This document shows, one piece after another, positions 33,775-41,809 of a stretch of DNA of 64,000 nucleotides (the first letter of the stretch is position 1; every line of letters begins with the position of its first letter). The translations under genes were made by a program, and so were the position numbers. Origin of the DNA: Halorubrum rubrum (lineage in GTDB: Archaea; Halobacteriota; Halobacteria; Halobacteriales; Haloferacaceae); assembly GCF_024494685.1 (NCBI RefSeq), contig NZ_JANHDM010000002.1:1-64000 (forward strand), read 5' to 3'. The notes beneath the pieces were generated by a model. That model had not been told where the DNA came from, did not search any database, and worked only from the letters and a program-made list of their open reading frames with translations.

Positions 33775-34383
33775 ATGAGTCCGCTCCCTGACGCTGTCGT
33801 CTCCGCCGACAGCGTCCTCGTCAGCGGACCACCGATGAGCGGGAAGTACGACCTCTTCAACCGACTGCTCGCCGCGTGGTCGGACGCCCCCGTCGTCGTC
33901 TCGACCGGTCGGACCGCGGAGAAGGTCCGCGCGGATCACGACCGGATCGTCGGGGACGGCGGTGACGACCTCGTCGTCATCGACTGCGTCACCCACCAGC
34001 AGGGAGGGAGTCCAGTCGACACGCCGACGACGAAGTACGTGAGCGGTCCCGGCGACCTCACCGAGATCGGGATCAAGTTCACGGACGTGGTCGAGTCGTC
34101 GATCGGTCGTGAGCGGGCGGTCGGCGTCTACTCGCTCTCCGAGCTGTTGATGTACTGGGATCCCGACCGGGTCTACCAGTTCACCCGCGTCATGGCCTCT
34201 CAGTGCTCGGGACAGGGGTGGCCGTTCGTGAGCGCCGTCGGATCGACGACCCACGACGAGCAGGTGATACACACCCTGTACGAGCCGTTCGACCTGGTCG
34301 TCGAGACCCGCGTCGAGGGCGACGAGCGGCAGTTCAGGGTCCGCGACCGGATGGGAGACCCCTCCGGCTGGGAGTCGTTTTGA
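33775..34383 (+). CDS. RecA/KaiC-like P-loop protein with reduced core
   Basis: A 202-residue protein with a degenerate Walker A loop, SGPPMSGKYDLFNRL (about residues 17-31), and a following strand-helix pattern, DDLVVIDCVTHQQGG, that occupies the Walker B position. SIGRERAVGVYSLSELLMYW and FTRVMASQCSGQGWPFVSAV resemble the later RecA-fold strands. It is similar in design to the KaiC-like protein two genes upstream but shorter and less conserved. Proteins of this sort in haloarchaea are often found in sensory clusters and some bear an 'HTR-like' label. Function is unknown. Confidence 0.7.
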   Translation: MSPLPDAVVSADSVLVSGPPMSGKYDLFNRLLAAWSDAPVVVSTGRTAEKVRADHDRIVGDGGDDLVVIDCVTHQQGGSPVDTPTTKYVSGPGDLTEIGIKFTDVVESSIGRERAVGVYSLSELLMYWDPDRVYQFTRVMASQCSGQGWPFVSAVGSTTHDEQVIHTLYEPFDLVVETRVEGDERQFRVRDRMGDPSGWESF

Positions 34384-34403
34384 ACGCCCGTCGAGGGCCG
34401 TTT

Positions 34404-35006
34404 TCACCCCACCAGCTCGAACTCGATGCCGATCGGCGGGGCGTCGACGACTCCCCAGTAGACGAACCGGTAGGGGCCCGAACCGAGCGGGGGACAGACG
34501 TCGAGTTCGCGTCCCGGAACGGCGTCGACGATGGCCGGCTCCTCCAGATCGATCGACCAGCTGTAGGTGTCGCCCGGCCCGAGCGCGTCGTCCTCGCGGG
34601 GGAGGTCCGCGGCATCGCCGGTCGTGGATCCGCGCACGTCGAGCCACCCCTCACCGGTCCGGCGCTGTATCGAGTACGCGTGCTCGCCACGGGTCGTCAC
34701 CGACGACTCGCCGGCGTTCCGCATCACGAGCCGGAGCGACTGTCCGTACGTCTCGGTGGTCCCCTCCGCGGACAGCTCGAGCGTCGTCCCCTCCGTCTCG
34801 ACGGTTCGCGATTCGACGGAGGCGTCGAACGGGGCCTCGAGCCGGACGAACTCCTCGTCGGGACACGACAGCGTCTCGGGCGTCCCCTCGGGACCCTGCG
34901 GGCCGTCGCCGGCGGCGACGTCGAGACAGCCGGCAGTCGCGGTCGCGCCGAGGACGATCCCGGCCGAACCGGCTCGCCACAGCAGGTCCCGCCGTGAACG
35001 CTTCAT
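34404..35006 (-). CDS. Secreted Tat lipoprotein, unknown function
   Basis: A 200-residue exported protein. The N-terminus has a twin-arginine signal (SRRDLLWRAG, residues 3-12), a hydrophobic stretch and lipobox TAGC with the probable lipidated Cys at residue 27. The mature part is all-beta in appearance, with segments TLELSAEGTTETYGQSLRL, SIQRRTGEGW and GDTYSWSIDLEEP; the pattern resembles immunoglobulin-like domains seen in many haloarchaeal surface lipoproteins. Two further Cys residues (near 48 and 168) could form a disulfide. The frame is open much further upstream, but only the ATG at 35006 creates the signal peptide. It is convergent with the P-loop gene. Confidence 0.82.
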   Translation of the reverse strand: MKRSRRDLLWRAGSAGIVLGATATAGCLDVAAGDGPQGPEGTPETLSCPDEEFVRLEAPFDASVESRTVETEGTTLELSAEGTTETYGQSLRLVMRNAGESSVTTRGEHAYSIQRRTGEGWLDVRGSTTGDAADLPREDDALGPGDTYSWSIDLEEPAIVDAVPGRELDVCPPLGSGPYRFVYWGVVDAPPIGIEFELVG

Positions 35007-35139
35007 GTCCGGGCTACGAACGCGACGGGTTTCAACCCCGCGAGTGTGGCCGGCCCGACGGAGTCGCCGGCGATCGCGTTCGGGACCGCAGGCGCCGGCG
35101 TTCGGAACCGCTTTCCCGCCGGCCGGCCCATGGCCCCGT

Positions 35140-36501
35140 ATGGAGCTGTTCGGATCCAGCGGCATTCGCGGGGTCGCACTCCGGTATCTCACGCCGGAGC
35201 TCGTCCTCGACATCGCGAAGGCGGCCGGATCGACCTGGGAGGCCGACCGGGTCGCCGTCGCCCGCGACACCCGCACCACCGGCGAGCTGTTCGCCAACGC
35301 CGCCGCGAGCGGGCTCGCCGCCGTCGGCTGTGACGTCGACCGGCTCGGCGTCGTCCCCACGCCCGCGGTCGGTCACTACTGTGAGTCCGTCGGCGTCCCC
35401 TGCGTGCTCGTCACTGCCTCGCACAACCCGCCCGAGTTCAACGGGATCAAACTCGTCGGCGACGACGGCGTCGAGCTCGCCGTCGACGTGTTAGAGCGCG
35501 TCGAGCGCCGCGTCCTCGACGACGAGTACGCCCACGCCGACTGGCGGACCGCCGGGAGCGAGACGACCGTCGAGGGCGTCGTCGACGACTACGCCGACCA
35601 GCTCGTCGCCGCGATCGATCGGGAGGCGATCGCCGCCGCCGATCTCACCGTAGCCGTCGATCCCGGACACGGGGCCGCGTCGGTGAGCTCCCCGCGGATC
35701 TACCGCGAACTCGGCTGTGAGGTACTGACGGTGAACGCCACCCCGGACGGCCACTTCCCCGGCCGGGACTCCGAGCCGGTCCCCGAGAACCTCCGGGCGC
35801 TCTCGCGGCTCGTCGCGACCTCCGAGGCGGACGTGGGGATCGCCCACGACGGCGACGCCGACCGGGCCGTCTTCGTCGACGAGACCGGATCGGTGGTCGA
35901 CGGCGACACCTCCTTCGCGGCGCTCGCCGACGACGCGCTGTCGCCGGGTGACGCCGTCGTCAGCGCGGTCAACGTCTCCCAGCGGCTCGTCGACGTCTGC
36001 GAGGCGAACGACGCCGACCTCGAGTTGACGCCGATCGGCGCGACCAACATCATCACCCGGACCCGCGAGCTGGACGAGGATGGCGTTCACGTGCCCATCG
36101 CCGGCGAGGGCAACGGCGGGGTGTTCTTCCCGCCGTACCGGCTCTCGCGGGACGGCGCGTACATCGGCGCGCGCTTCCTCGAGCTCCTCGCGGCCGCGGA
36201 CGCCCCCGTCAGCGAGGCGATCGCGCCCTACACCGACTACCACTTCGTGCGCGTCAACGTCGAGTACGACGACGGCGACGAGCGCGAGGACATGCTGTCG
36301 GCCGCGCGGGCGTTCGTCGAGACCTCGGATGCGACCCCGAACACGACCGACGGCTACCGGCTCGACTACGGCGACGCGTGGGTGCTCGTCCGCCCCTCCG
36401 GGACGGAGCCGAAGATCCGGATCTACGCCGAGTCAGGCGACGCCGACCGCGCCGATCGGCTGGCCGAGGAGATGCGCACGGCGGTCGAGAGCGGTCGGTA
36501 G
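35140..36501 (+). CDS. glmM: Phosphoglucosamine mutase (GlmM-type phosphohexomutase)
   Basis: A 453-residue alpha-D-phosphohexomutase. It begins MELFGSSGIRGVALRYLTPE, the archaeal GlmM start. The catalytic phosphoserine loop is TASHNPPEFNGIKL near residue 91, the metal-binding loop DGDADRAVF near residue 237, the sugar-specificity loop GEGNGGVFFP near residue 320, and the phosphate-binding loop RPSGTEPKIRIYAE near residue 418. It interconverts glucosamine 6-phosphate and 1-phosphate for UDP-GlcNAc synthesis, though archaeal relatives may also accept glucose or mannose phosphates. Length and motif spacing are normal. The upstream extension of the frame is antisense to the lipoprotein gene and not real. 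Confidence 0.9.
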   Translation: MELFGSSGIRGVALRYLTPELVLDIAKAAGSTWEADRVAVARDTRTTGELFANAAASGLAAVGCDVDRLGVVPTPAVGHYCESVGVPCVLVTASHNPPEFNGIKLVGDDGVELAVDVLERVERRVLDDEYAHADWRTAGSETTVEGVVDDYADQLVAAIDREAIAAADLTVAVDPGHGAASVSSPRIYRELGCEVLTVNATPDGHFPGRDSEPVPENLRALSRLVATSEADVGIAHDGDADRAVFVDETGSVVDGDTSFAALADDALSPGDAVVSAVNVSQRLVDVCEANDADLELTPIGATNIITRTRELDEDGVHVPIAGEGNGGVFFPPYRLSRDGAYIGARFLELLAAADAPVSEAIAPYTDYHFVRVNVEYDDGDEREDMLSAARAFVETSDATPNTTDGYRLDYGDAWVLVRPSGTEPKIRIYAESGDADRADRLAEEMRTAVESGR

Positions 36502-36523
36502 GGTCGATTTTCACGAGATCATG

Positions 36524-36742
36524 CGTCGGCGCGCCGGTGAGCGCCCGGCGGGCGCGAACCGCCCGCGAGGGAGTTGCGAGCGCTTGAAAAGCGCGAGCAA
36601 CGAGGCTGGGGAGGCGTGAGGCTGCGGTTGCGGGGCTGTGCGGGAGGGGCGGGGCTTTGGAGATGTTCGTCGGAACCGTGTTTCTCGATCAGTACGGTCA
36701 GGGAGCTGGAACTTTGGAGACGGTCACTGCGCCGGCAACGGG
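36524..36742 (+). repeat. Structured intergenic repeat, copy 3
   Basis: Hairpin A is GCGCCC 36541-36546 with GGGCGC 36550-36555. Hairpin B is GTTGC 36573-36577 with GCAAC 36597-36601, stacked on an inner GCGC...GCGC pair with a TTGAAAA loop. The conserved GAGGCTGGGGAGGCGTGAGG runs 36602-36621. Two tail units follow (ggggctttggagatgttc and gctggaactttggagacggt). It lies between glmM and the convergent zinc-ribbon gene. Confidence 0.75.
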
Positions 36743-36757
36743 TTATGAACGGATCCG

Positions 36758-37429
36758 TCAGTCGAGCGCCGCGAGCGCCTCCGCCGCCTCCCGCGCCGCC
36801 CGCAGGTGGTCGCGAGCGCGGCGCGGGTCGTCCGTCTCCTCCGCCGCGCGGGCGAACCGGTTCAGCGTCCGCGTCAGCGACTCGCGGGCCGCGGTGATCC
36901 CACCGGCGAGGTCGTCGATCGGGGTTCCTCCGGCCGCGGCCTCCCCGGTCCCGGTTCGCGACCCCGCGTTCGGCGTCGACGTTCGCGATCCCGCCTCCGG
37001 CGTCGACGGCGACCGTCCGACGGCCCCGTCCGAGGCGTTACGAGCGCCCTCGATCCCGGTCGGTTCCGGGTCGTTCGCGACGGCGGCATCCCCCGCGGCG
37101 GCGTTCGCCGCGGCGTCTCCCGTGGCGGCGGCGTTTCCGGCGGTCGCGGCGCTGCCGGCGTCAGCCGTGGGTTCCGACTCCTCCGTTCCGGTCTCGTCGG
37201 CCGCGGGGACCTCGAACCCGTCCTCGGTCGCGTGACACGTCGGGCAGAACTCCCGGCCGTCGTGTCGGAATATCGGGTCCCCACACGCGTCGCAGTGGCG
37301 GTTCGTCATCGTCGCGCCCTGTAAGAGCAGCTCCGACATCCGCTGGGTGTGCTCGCGTTTCTTCTCGTCCTCCGCGAACTTCTCGCGGAGCTTCTCGCGT
37401 TCCGCTTCCTTGTCGAACTCGTCGCTCAT
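36758..37429 (-). CDS. SSSCA1/p27-like zinc-ribbon protein with helical ends
   Basis: A 223-residue protein. After an N-terminal charged helix (SDEFDKEAEREKLREKFAED) comes HTQRMSELLLQGATM and a zinc ribbon with two CxxC pairs, CDACG near residue 45 and CPTC near residue 63. This combination is that of the Sjogren's syndrome/scleroderma autoantigen 1 family found across archaea. The middle about 100 residues are Ala/Gly/Asp/Ser-rich and probably disordered, and a C-terminal helix (ARESLTRTLNRFARAAEE onward) closes the protein. Biochemical role is unknown. gacttttgct about 27 bases upstream supports the ATG at 37429. Confidence 0.8.
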   Translation of the reverse strand: MSDEFDKEAEREKLREKFAEDEKKREHTQRMSELLLQGATMTNRHCDACGDPIFRHDGREFCPTCHATEDGFEVPAADETGTEESEPTADAGSAATAGNAAATGDAAANAAAGDAAVANDPEPTGIEGARNASDGAVGRSPSTPEAGSRTSTPNAGSRTGTGEAAAGGTPIDDLAGGITAARESLTRTLNRFARAAEETDDPRRARDHLRAAREAAEALAALD

Positions 37430-37512
37430 GTGCGGCCGAACGCCCTTCACGAGCAAAAGTCCGGTGGGCTCGGCTCGCGCCGGTGCGGATCGGGTCTCCC
37501 GCGATCCGCCCC

Positions 37513-37938
37513 TCACTCCTCGGTGCGGGTCCGGTCGGCGTCGGGGTCGAGCTCGCCGCGGTGGATCTTCGCGCCGTCCTGGGCGACCTGTCGACCGAGC
37601 ACGGCGCACTTGATCCGCATCGGGGAGATGTCGACGCCGAGCATCTCGGTGACGTCGTCGGTGTCGAGCGCGTCGAGCTCGTCGACGGTCATCCCGCGGA
37701 GCCGCTCGGAGAGCATGCTCGCGGACGCCATCGAGATGGCGCAGCCGTCGCCGGTGAACGCCACCGTCTCGATCGTCTCGCCGTCGTCGTCGAGGGCGAC
37801 GTCGACCTTGATCGTGTCGCCACAGGAGGGGTTCTCCCCGACGTGTGTGAAGTCCGGATCCTCGAGTTCCCCGTAGTTGCGCGGGTTCTTGTAGTGGTCG
37901 AGGATCTGCTGTCGGTACATGTCCGAGCCCGTTCCCAT
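37513..37938 (-). CDS. sufU: Iron-sulfur scaffold protein SufU/IscU type
   Basis: A 141-residue U-type scaffold or sulfur-acceptor protein for iron-sulfur cluster assembly. The three conserved cysteines are visible: NPSCGDTI near residue 39, GDGCAISMAS near residue 65, and RIKCAVLG near residue 109. The SufU-type region between the first and second Cys has the insertion typical of Gram-positive SufU rather than classic IscU. It lies directly downstream of sufS on the same strand, matching SufS-SufU pairs in which SufU relays persulfide sulfur. gcttttgaac about 29 bases upstream suggests it can also be transcribed on its own. Confidence 0.9.
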   Translation of the reverse strand: MGTGSDMYRQQILDHYKNPRNYGELEDPDFTHVGENPSCGDTIKVDVALDDDGETIETVAFTGDGCAISMASASMLSERLRGMTVDELDALDTDDVTEMLGVDISPMRIKCAVLGRQVAQDGAKIHRGELDPDADRTRTEE

Positions 37939-38084
37939 ACTGGCTCCGAGTAAGCCCGTCGCGTTCAAAAGCGTTCCGTCGGGCCCGTCACGCCACCGAA
38001 CCGCCCGTTTCTCCCGACGGGTGACCCGCCCTCGCCCGCGAGTGCTCGTCCGCGGACGCGTGCGAGCGACCGGCGTGCGAGCGC

Positions 38085-39362
38085 TCAGGCGAACAGGTCG
38101 CGCGCCTCCCGAACCGCGTCGACGAGGGCGTCGACCTCCTCGACGGTGTTGTAGAGGTAAAAGGAGGCGCGCGCCGAGGCCGCGACGCCCAGTTCGTCGT
38201 GGAGCGGCTGGGTACAGTGGTCGCCCGCGCGGATCGCGACGCCGTAGTCGTTGAGGACGCTCGAGAGGTCGTGCGCGTGGACGCCCTCGACGTTGAACGC
38301 GACGAGGCCGCCGCGCTCGTCGCCCGGCGGGCCGTAGATCTCCACGCCGCCGAGGTCGGTCAGCCGGTCGTAGGCGTACTCGGCGAGCAGGCTCTCGTGG
38401 TCCTCGATGCGCTCCATGCCGACCTCCTCGAGGTACTCGATCGCGGCCGCGAACCCGATCCCCTGGGCGATCGAGGGGGTGCCGGCCTCGAACTTCCACG
38501 GGAGGTCCTCCCAAGTCGACTCCTCGAAGGTCACCTTCCGGATCATCTCGCCGCCGTAGAGGTACGGCTGCATCGCCTCCAGTAACTCCTCCCGGCCGTA
38601 CAGCGCGCCGATCCCGGTCGGCCCGCACATCTTGTGACCCGAGAAGGCGAGGAAGTCGACGTCGAGGTCCTCGACGTCGACGGGACGGTTCGGCACGGAC
38701 TGGGCCGCGTCCGCGAAGATCAGCCCGTCGTGGTCGTGTGCGAGCTCCGCCAGCTCGCGGATCGGGTTGATCGTCCCGAGCGTGTTCGAGACGTGGACCG
38801 CCGACACCATCGCCGTGTCGTCGTCGATCTTCGCCGCGGCGTCGGCCATGTCGAGTCGCCCCTCGTCGGTCACCTCGATGAACCGCACCTCCGCGCCCGT
38901 CTTCTTGCCGATCTGCTGCCAGGTGACGAGCGAGGCGTGGTGTTCCATCTGCGTGAGCACGACGTTGTCGCCGGGGCCGAGCTCCGCGAGCCCCCAGGCG
39001 TACGCGACGAGGTTCATCGCCTCCGTCGTGTTCTTCGTGAATATCACCTCCTCGCGACCGTTCGCGCCGATGAAGTCGGCGACGACGTCGTGGGCCTCCT
39101 CGTAGGCCACCGACGCCTCCTGGCTCAGCTGGTGGATCCCGCGGTGGACGTTGGAGTTGTAGCTCCGGTAGTAGTCGGCGATCCGATCGACGACCGGGTC
39201 CGGCGTGTGCGACGTCGCCGCGTTGTCGAGGTAGACGAGGTCGACGTCGTCCGTCTCGTCCTGCCCGGGCGAGGTGGGGTTGCCGCCGACCAGCCGATCG
39301 AGGATCGGGAAGTCGTCGCGGATGGCCCCCACGTCGAACGGGTACTGTTCTTGAACTCCCAT
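38085..39362 (-). CDS. sufS: Cysteine desulfurase SufS
   Basis: A 425-residue PLP enzyme that takes sulfur from cysteine as enzyme-bound persulfide. Landmarks are YLDNAATSHTP near residue 44, NSNVHRGIHQLSQ near residue 70, DAAQSVPNRPVDVEDLDVDF near residue 215, the PLP Lys in FLAFSGHKMCGPTGIGALYG near residue 240, and the C-terminal active-site loop IRAGDHCTQPLH near residue 380, whose Cys carries the persulfide. It belongs to the type II (SufS/CsdB) group. The ATG at 39362 is favoured by gtgttagtgc about 27 bases upstream. sufU follows 146 bases downstream. The Suf machinery SufBCD is not in the window. Confidence 0.93.
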   Translation of the reverse strand: MGVQEQYPFDVGAIRDDFPILDRLVGGNPTSPGQDETDDVDLVYLDNAATSHTPDPVVDRIADYYRSYNSNVHRGIHQLSQEASVAYEEAHDVVADFIGANGREEVIFTKNTTEAMNLVAYAWGLAELGPGDNVVLTQMEHHASLVTWQQIGKKTGAEVRFIEVTDEGRLDMADAAAKIDDDTAMVSAVHVSNTLGTINPIRELAELAHDHDGLIFADAAQSVPNRPVDVEDLDVDFLAFSGHKMCGPTGIGALYGREELLEAMQPYLYGGEMIRKVTFEESTWEDLPWKFEAGTPSIAQGIGFAAAIEYLEEVGMERIEDHESLLAEYAYDRLTDLGGVEIYGPPGDERGGLVAFNVEGVHAHDLSSVLNDYGVAIRAGDHCTQPLHDELGVAASARASFYLYNTVEEVDALVDAVREARDLFA

Positions 39363-39490
39363 TGCCCGAGGTAGGTCCCGGAGCACTAACACACCTTCGG
39401 TCCGGTACGTGTTGCCCGTATCGGGGAGCTACCCTGATCCGTGTGGTTTGAGCGATCCGACCGATCGAGAGTACGAATCGTGGAATCGGG

Positions 39491-39626
39491 GTACGTGAAA
39501 CGTCTCCAAAGGCCACCCAACCGCACAGCACCTCACGCCTCCCCAGCCTCGCGGCTCCTTTCAGTCGCCGCGTCCCTCGCGGACTCCTCGCGCCCTATCG
39601 GGCGCTCGGAGGCGCGCCACCGCACC
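39491..39626 (-). repeat. Structured intergenic repeat, copy 4 (reverse orientation)
   Basis: Positions are on the plus strand. Hairpin B arms are GCGGC 39551-39555 with GCCGC 39567-39571; hairpin A arms are GCGCCC 39590-39595 with GGGCGC 39600-39605. The conserved block appears as CCTCACGCCTCCCCAGCCTC at 39531-39550. One tail unit (ctccaaaggcc, near 39503-39513) lies on the sufS side. It sits in the divergent spacer between sufS and hemC. Confidence 0.72.
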
Positions 39627-39688
39627 GAAGATCGCTCATTCTCTCATCTGTAGTGTAGTGAGCATCCGCGAACGAAGTGAGCGGTTCA

Positions 39689-39724
39689 CCGACGGCGAGG
39701 CGAACGCCGAGCCGTCGGCTTTTT
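39689..39724 (+). terminator. Terminator-like hairpin with T tract
   Basis: The arms CCGACGGC (39689-39696) and GCCGTCGG (39711-39718) are perfectly complementary and are followed at once by CTTTTT (39719-39724). It lies between the divergent genes sufS and hemC, so it does not end an annotated gene; an unannotated plus-strand transcript would be needed to explain it. Confidence 0.5.
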
Positions 39725-39733
39725 CCCTCCAGG

Positions 39734-39793
39734 TTTTTCGAGGAGCGGTTCCCGCAGCGAACGGAGTGAGCGAGGGAACCGCTCCTCGAAAAA
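39734..39793. repeat. Perfect 20-base inverted repeat, terminator-like on both strands
   Basis: Arms 39734-39753 and 39774-39793 are exactly complementary over 20 bases, starting with five T and ending with five A, around a 20-base centre containing GCGAACGGAGTGAGCG. A transcript in either direction would form a long GC-rich stem with flanking T or A tract. The hemC promoter element lies just downstream. Confidence 0.85.
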
Positions 39794-39812
39794 GGTGGAA
39801 GTGAACTGGTGC

Positions 39813-39821
39813 GCTTTTGAA
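39813..39821 (+). promoter_or_regulatory. TATA-like element of hemC
   Basis: The sequence gcttttgaa is centred 27 bases before the ATG at 39844; the same motif precedes sufU and the pterin-synthase gene. Confidence 0.5.
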
Positions 39822-39843
39822 CGCGGGGGGCCTGGATTCGAGC

Positions 39844-40965
39844 ATGACCGAGACCCTCATCCTCGCCACCCGCGGGTCGGAGCTTGCCCTCCGACAGGCG
39901 GAGACCGTCCGCGACGCGCTCGCGACCCGGAAGCGCGAGGTCGAGATCCGCCGCGTCGAGACCCGCGGCGACCAGATCCCCGACGAGCTGATCCACCGGC
40001 TCGGCCGGACGGGGGCGTTCGTCCGCGCGCTCGACGAGGAGGTGCTCGCCGGCGACGCCGACCTCGCCGTCCACTCGATGAAGGACGTCCCCACCGAGGG
40101 GATGGACGATATGGTCGTCGCGGGCGTTCCCGAGCGCGCCGCCGCCGGCGACGTGCTCGTCCATCCCGAGGGGAAGGCGCTCGCGGACCTCCCCTCGGGC
40201 GCGGTCGTCGGAACGGGCTCGCTCCGGCGGACCGCCCAGATCCTGGCGGCGCGCCCGGACCTCGTCGTCGAGCCGATCCGCGGCAACGTCGACACCCGGC
40301 TGGAGAAGCTGCTCGCGCCCGGCCTCCAGGCGGAACACGAGCGCCGGCTGGTCGCCGCCGGGGAGGACGCCGCGTTGACCGCCGAGGGAGACGGCGAAAA
40401 CGAGGCTACCGACGCTTCCGACGAGACGTTCGACGCGAGCGTCGAGGAGTGGTTCGACTCGCTGTCGGACCTCGAGCGCTCGGCGATGGAGCGGAAGGTG
40501 GACGACGAGTACGACGCGCTCGTGTTGGCGGAGGCGGGGCTCCGCCGGTCGAACCTGCTCGACGAGGTCGGGACGACCCGGCTCTCCCGCGAGGAGTTCG
40601 TCCCCGCGGCCGGACAGGGGGCCATCGCCGTCACCGCCGCGGACGACGCGGTCGCCGAGGCGGTGCGGTCGGCGGTCGACCACCCCCGAACGCGGGTCGC
40701 GACCACCGTCGAGCGGACGGTGCTCGCCGAGCTCAACGGCGGCTGTATCGCCCCGATCGGCGTCTCCGCGCTCGTCCAGGGCGAGCACGTCCACACCCGC
40801 GTTCGCGTGCTCTCGACCGACGGCACCGAGGAGGTGGAGGGCACCCGCGACCTCCCGATCCGGTCGCACGCGACGGCGGCCGCGTCGTTCGCGGGCGACC
40901 TCGCCGACCGCGGCGCGACGGAGCTGATCGCCGAGGCCCGCGAGGAGGTCGACGCGGATGCCTGA
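39844..40965 (+). CDS. hemC: Hydroxymethylbilane synthase (porphobilinogen deaminase)
   Basis: A 373-residue tetrapyrrole enzyme that polymerises four porphobilinogen molecules. Conserved parts are ATRGSELALRQAE near residue 8, AVHSMKDVPTE near residue 76, GTGSLRRTAQI near residue 123, RGNVDTRLEKL near residue 145, and the dipyrromethane-cofactor Cys in LNGGCIAPIGV near residue 300. Between RLEKL and YDALVLAEAGLRR there is an insertion of about 70 mostly acidic residues, as in other haloarchaeal proteins. The frame is open nine codons upstream from a TTG, but the ATG at 39844 matches the family start and the TATA spacing. First gene of a tight three-gene operon. Confidence 0.94.
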   Translation: MTETLILATRGSELALRQAETVRDALATRKREVEIRRVETRGDQIPDELIHRLGRTGAFVRALDEEVLAGDADLAVHSMKDVPTEGMDDMVVAGVPERAAAGDVLVHPEGKALADLPSGAVVGTGSLRRTAQILAARPDLVVEPIRGNVDTRLEKLLAPGLQAEHERRLVAAGEDAALTAEGDGENEATDASDETFDASVEEWFDSLSDLERSAMERKVDDEYDALVLAEAGLRRSNLLDEVGTTRLSREEFVPAAGQGAIAVTAADDAVAEAVRSAVDHPRTRVATTVERTVLAELNGGCIAPIGVSALVQGEHVHTRVRVLSTDGTEEVEGTRDLPIRSHATAAASFAGDLADRGATELIAEAREEVDADA

Positions 40966-41809
40966 GGACGCGGCGGGATCGACGGGCGATCGCGACCACG
41001 ACGACGAGGTCGACACCCGCCACGACGACGAGGTCGGCACGGTGTCCCTCGTCGGCTCCGGGCCGGGCGACCCGGACCTCCTGACGGTGAAGGCGGCCCG
41101 GCTGATCGCGGAGGCGGACGTCGTGCTCCACGACAAGCTGCCAGGCCCGGCGATCCTCGGCGAGATCCCCGAGTCGAAACGCGAGGACGTGGGCAAGCGC
41201 GCCGGCGGCGAGTGGACGCCCCAGGAGTACACGAACCGCCGCATGGTCGAACTGGCCCGCGAGGGCAAGCGGGTCGTCCGGCTCAAGGGCGGCGACCCGT
41301 TCGTCTTCGGGCGCGGCGGCGAGGAGGCCGAACACCTCGCCGAGGCGGGGATTCCCTTCGAGGTCGTTCCGGGGATCACCTCCGCGATCGCGGGCCCGGC
41401 GGTCGCCGGGATCCCCGTCACCCACCGCGATCACGCCTCGTCGGTCTCGTTCGTCACCGGCCACGAGGACCCCACCAAGGCGGAGTCAGCGGTCGACTGG
41501 GACGCGCTCGCGGCCACGGGGGGAACGATCGTCGTCCTGATGGGCGTTGGGAAGCTGCCCGCCTACGCCGCCGAACTCCGCGACGCGGGGATGGACCCGG
41601 AGACGCCGGTGGCGCTCGTCGAGCGCGCGACGTGGCCCGACATGCGCGTCGCGACCGGCACGCTGGAGACGATCGTCGACGTCCGCGACGACGCCGGGAT
41701 CGAGCCGCCCGCGATCACCGTGATCGGCGAGGTGGCGGCGACCCGCGAGCGCGTCGTCGGGTTCCTGGGGAACGCCGACGAGAGCGCCTCCGGAGGTGAC
41801 GGCGCGTGA
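40958..41809 (+). CDS. cobA: Uroporphyrinogen-III C-methyltransferase
   Basis: A 283-residue SAM-dependent methyltransferase (SUMT) that converts uroporphyrinogen III to precorrin-2, the branch point to siroheme, cobalamin and, in archaea, the siroheme-based heme route. After a short acidic N-terminal extension come VSLVGSGPGDPDLLTVKAA near residue 28, VVLHDKLPG, RLKGGDPFVFGRGGEEAEHL near residue 109 and VPGITSAIAGPAVAGIPVTH near residue 137; these are the tetrapyrrole methylase signatures. It overlaps hemC by eight bases and hemD by four. The gene order hemC-cobA-hemD supplies the substrate and its ring closure. Confidence 0.94.
   Translation: MPEDAAGSTGDRDHDDEVDTRHDDEVGTVSLVGSGPGDPDLLTVKAARLIAEADVVLHDKLPGPAILGEIPESKREDVGKRAGGEWTPQEYTNRRMVELAREGKRVVRLKGGDPFVFGRGGEEAEHLAEAGIPFEVVPGITSAIAGPAVAGIPVTHRDHASSVSFVTGHEDPTKAESAVDWDALAATGGTIVVLMGVGKLPAYAAELRDAGMDPETPVALVERATWPDMRVATGTLETIVDVRDDAGIEPPAITVIGEVAATRERVVGFLGNADESASGGDGA

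Noticed and set aside
37939-38084. Small gene between sufS and sufU
   Set aside because: No frame with a plausible start, TATA element or family motif; it appears to be the leader and promoter region of sufU.
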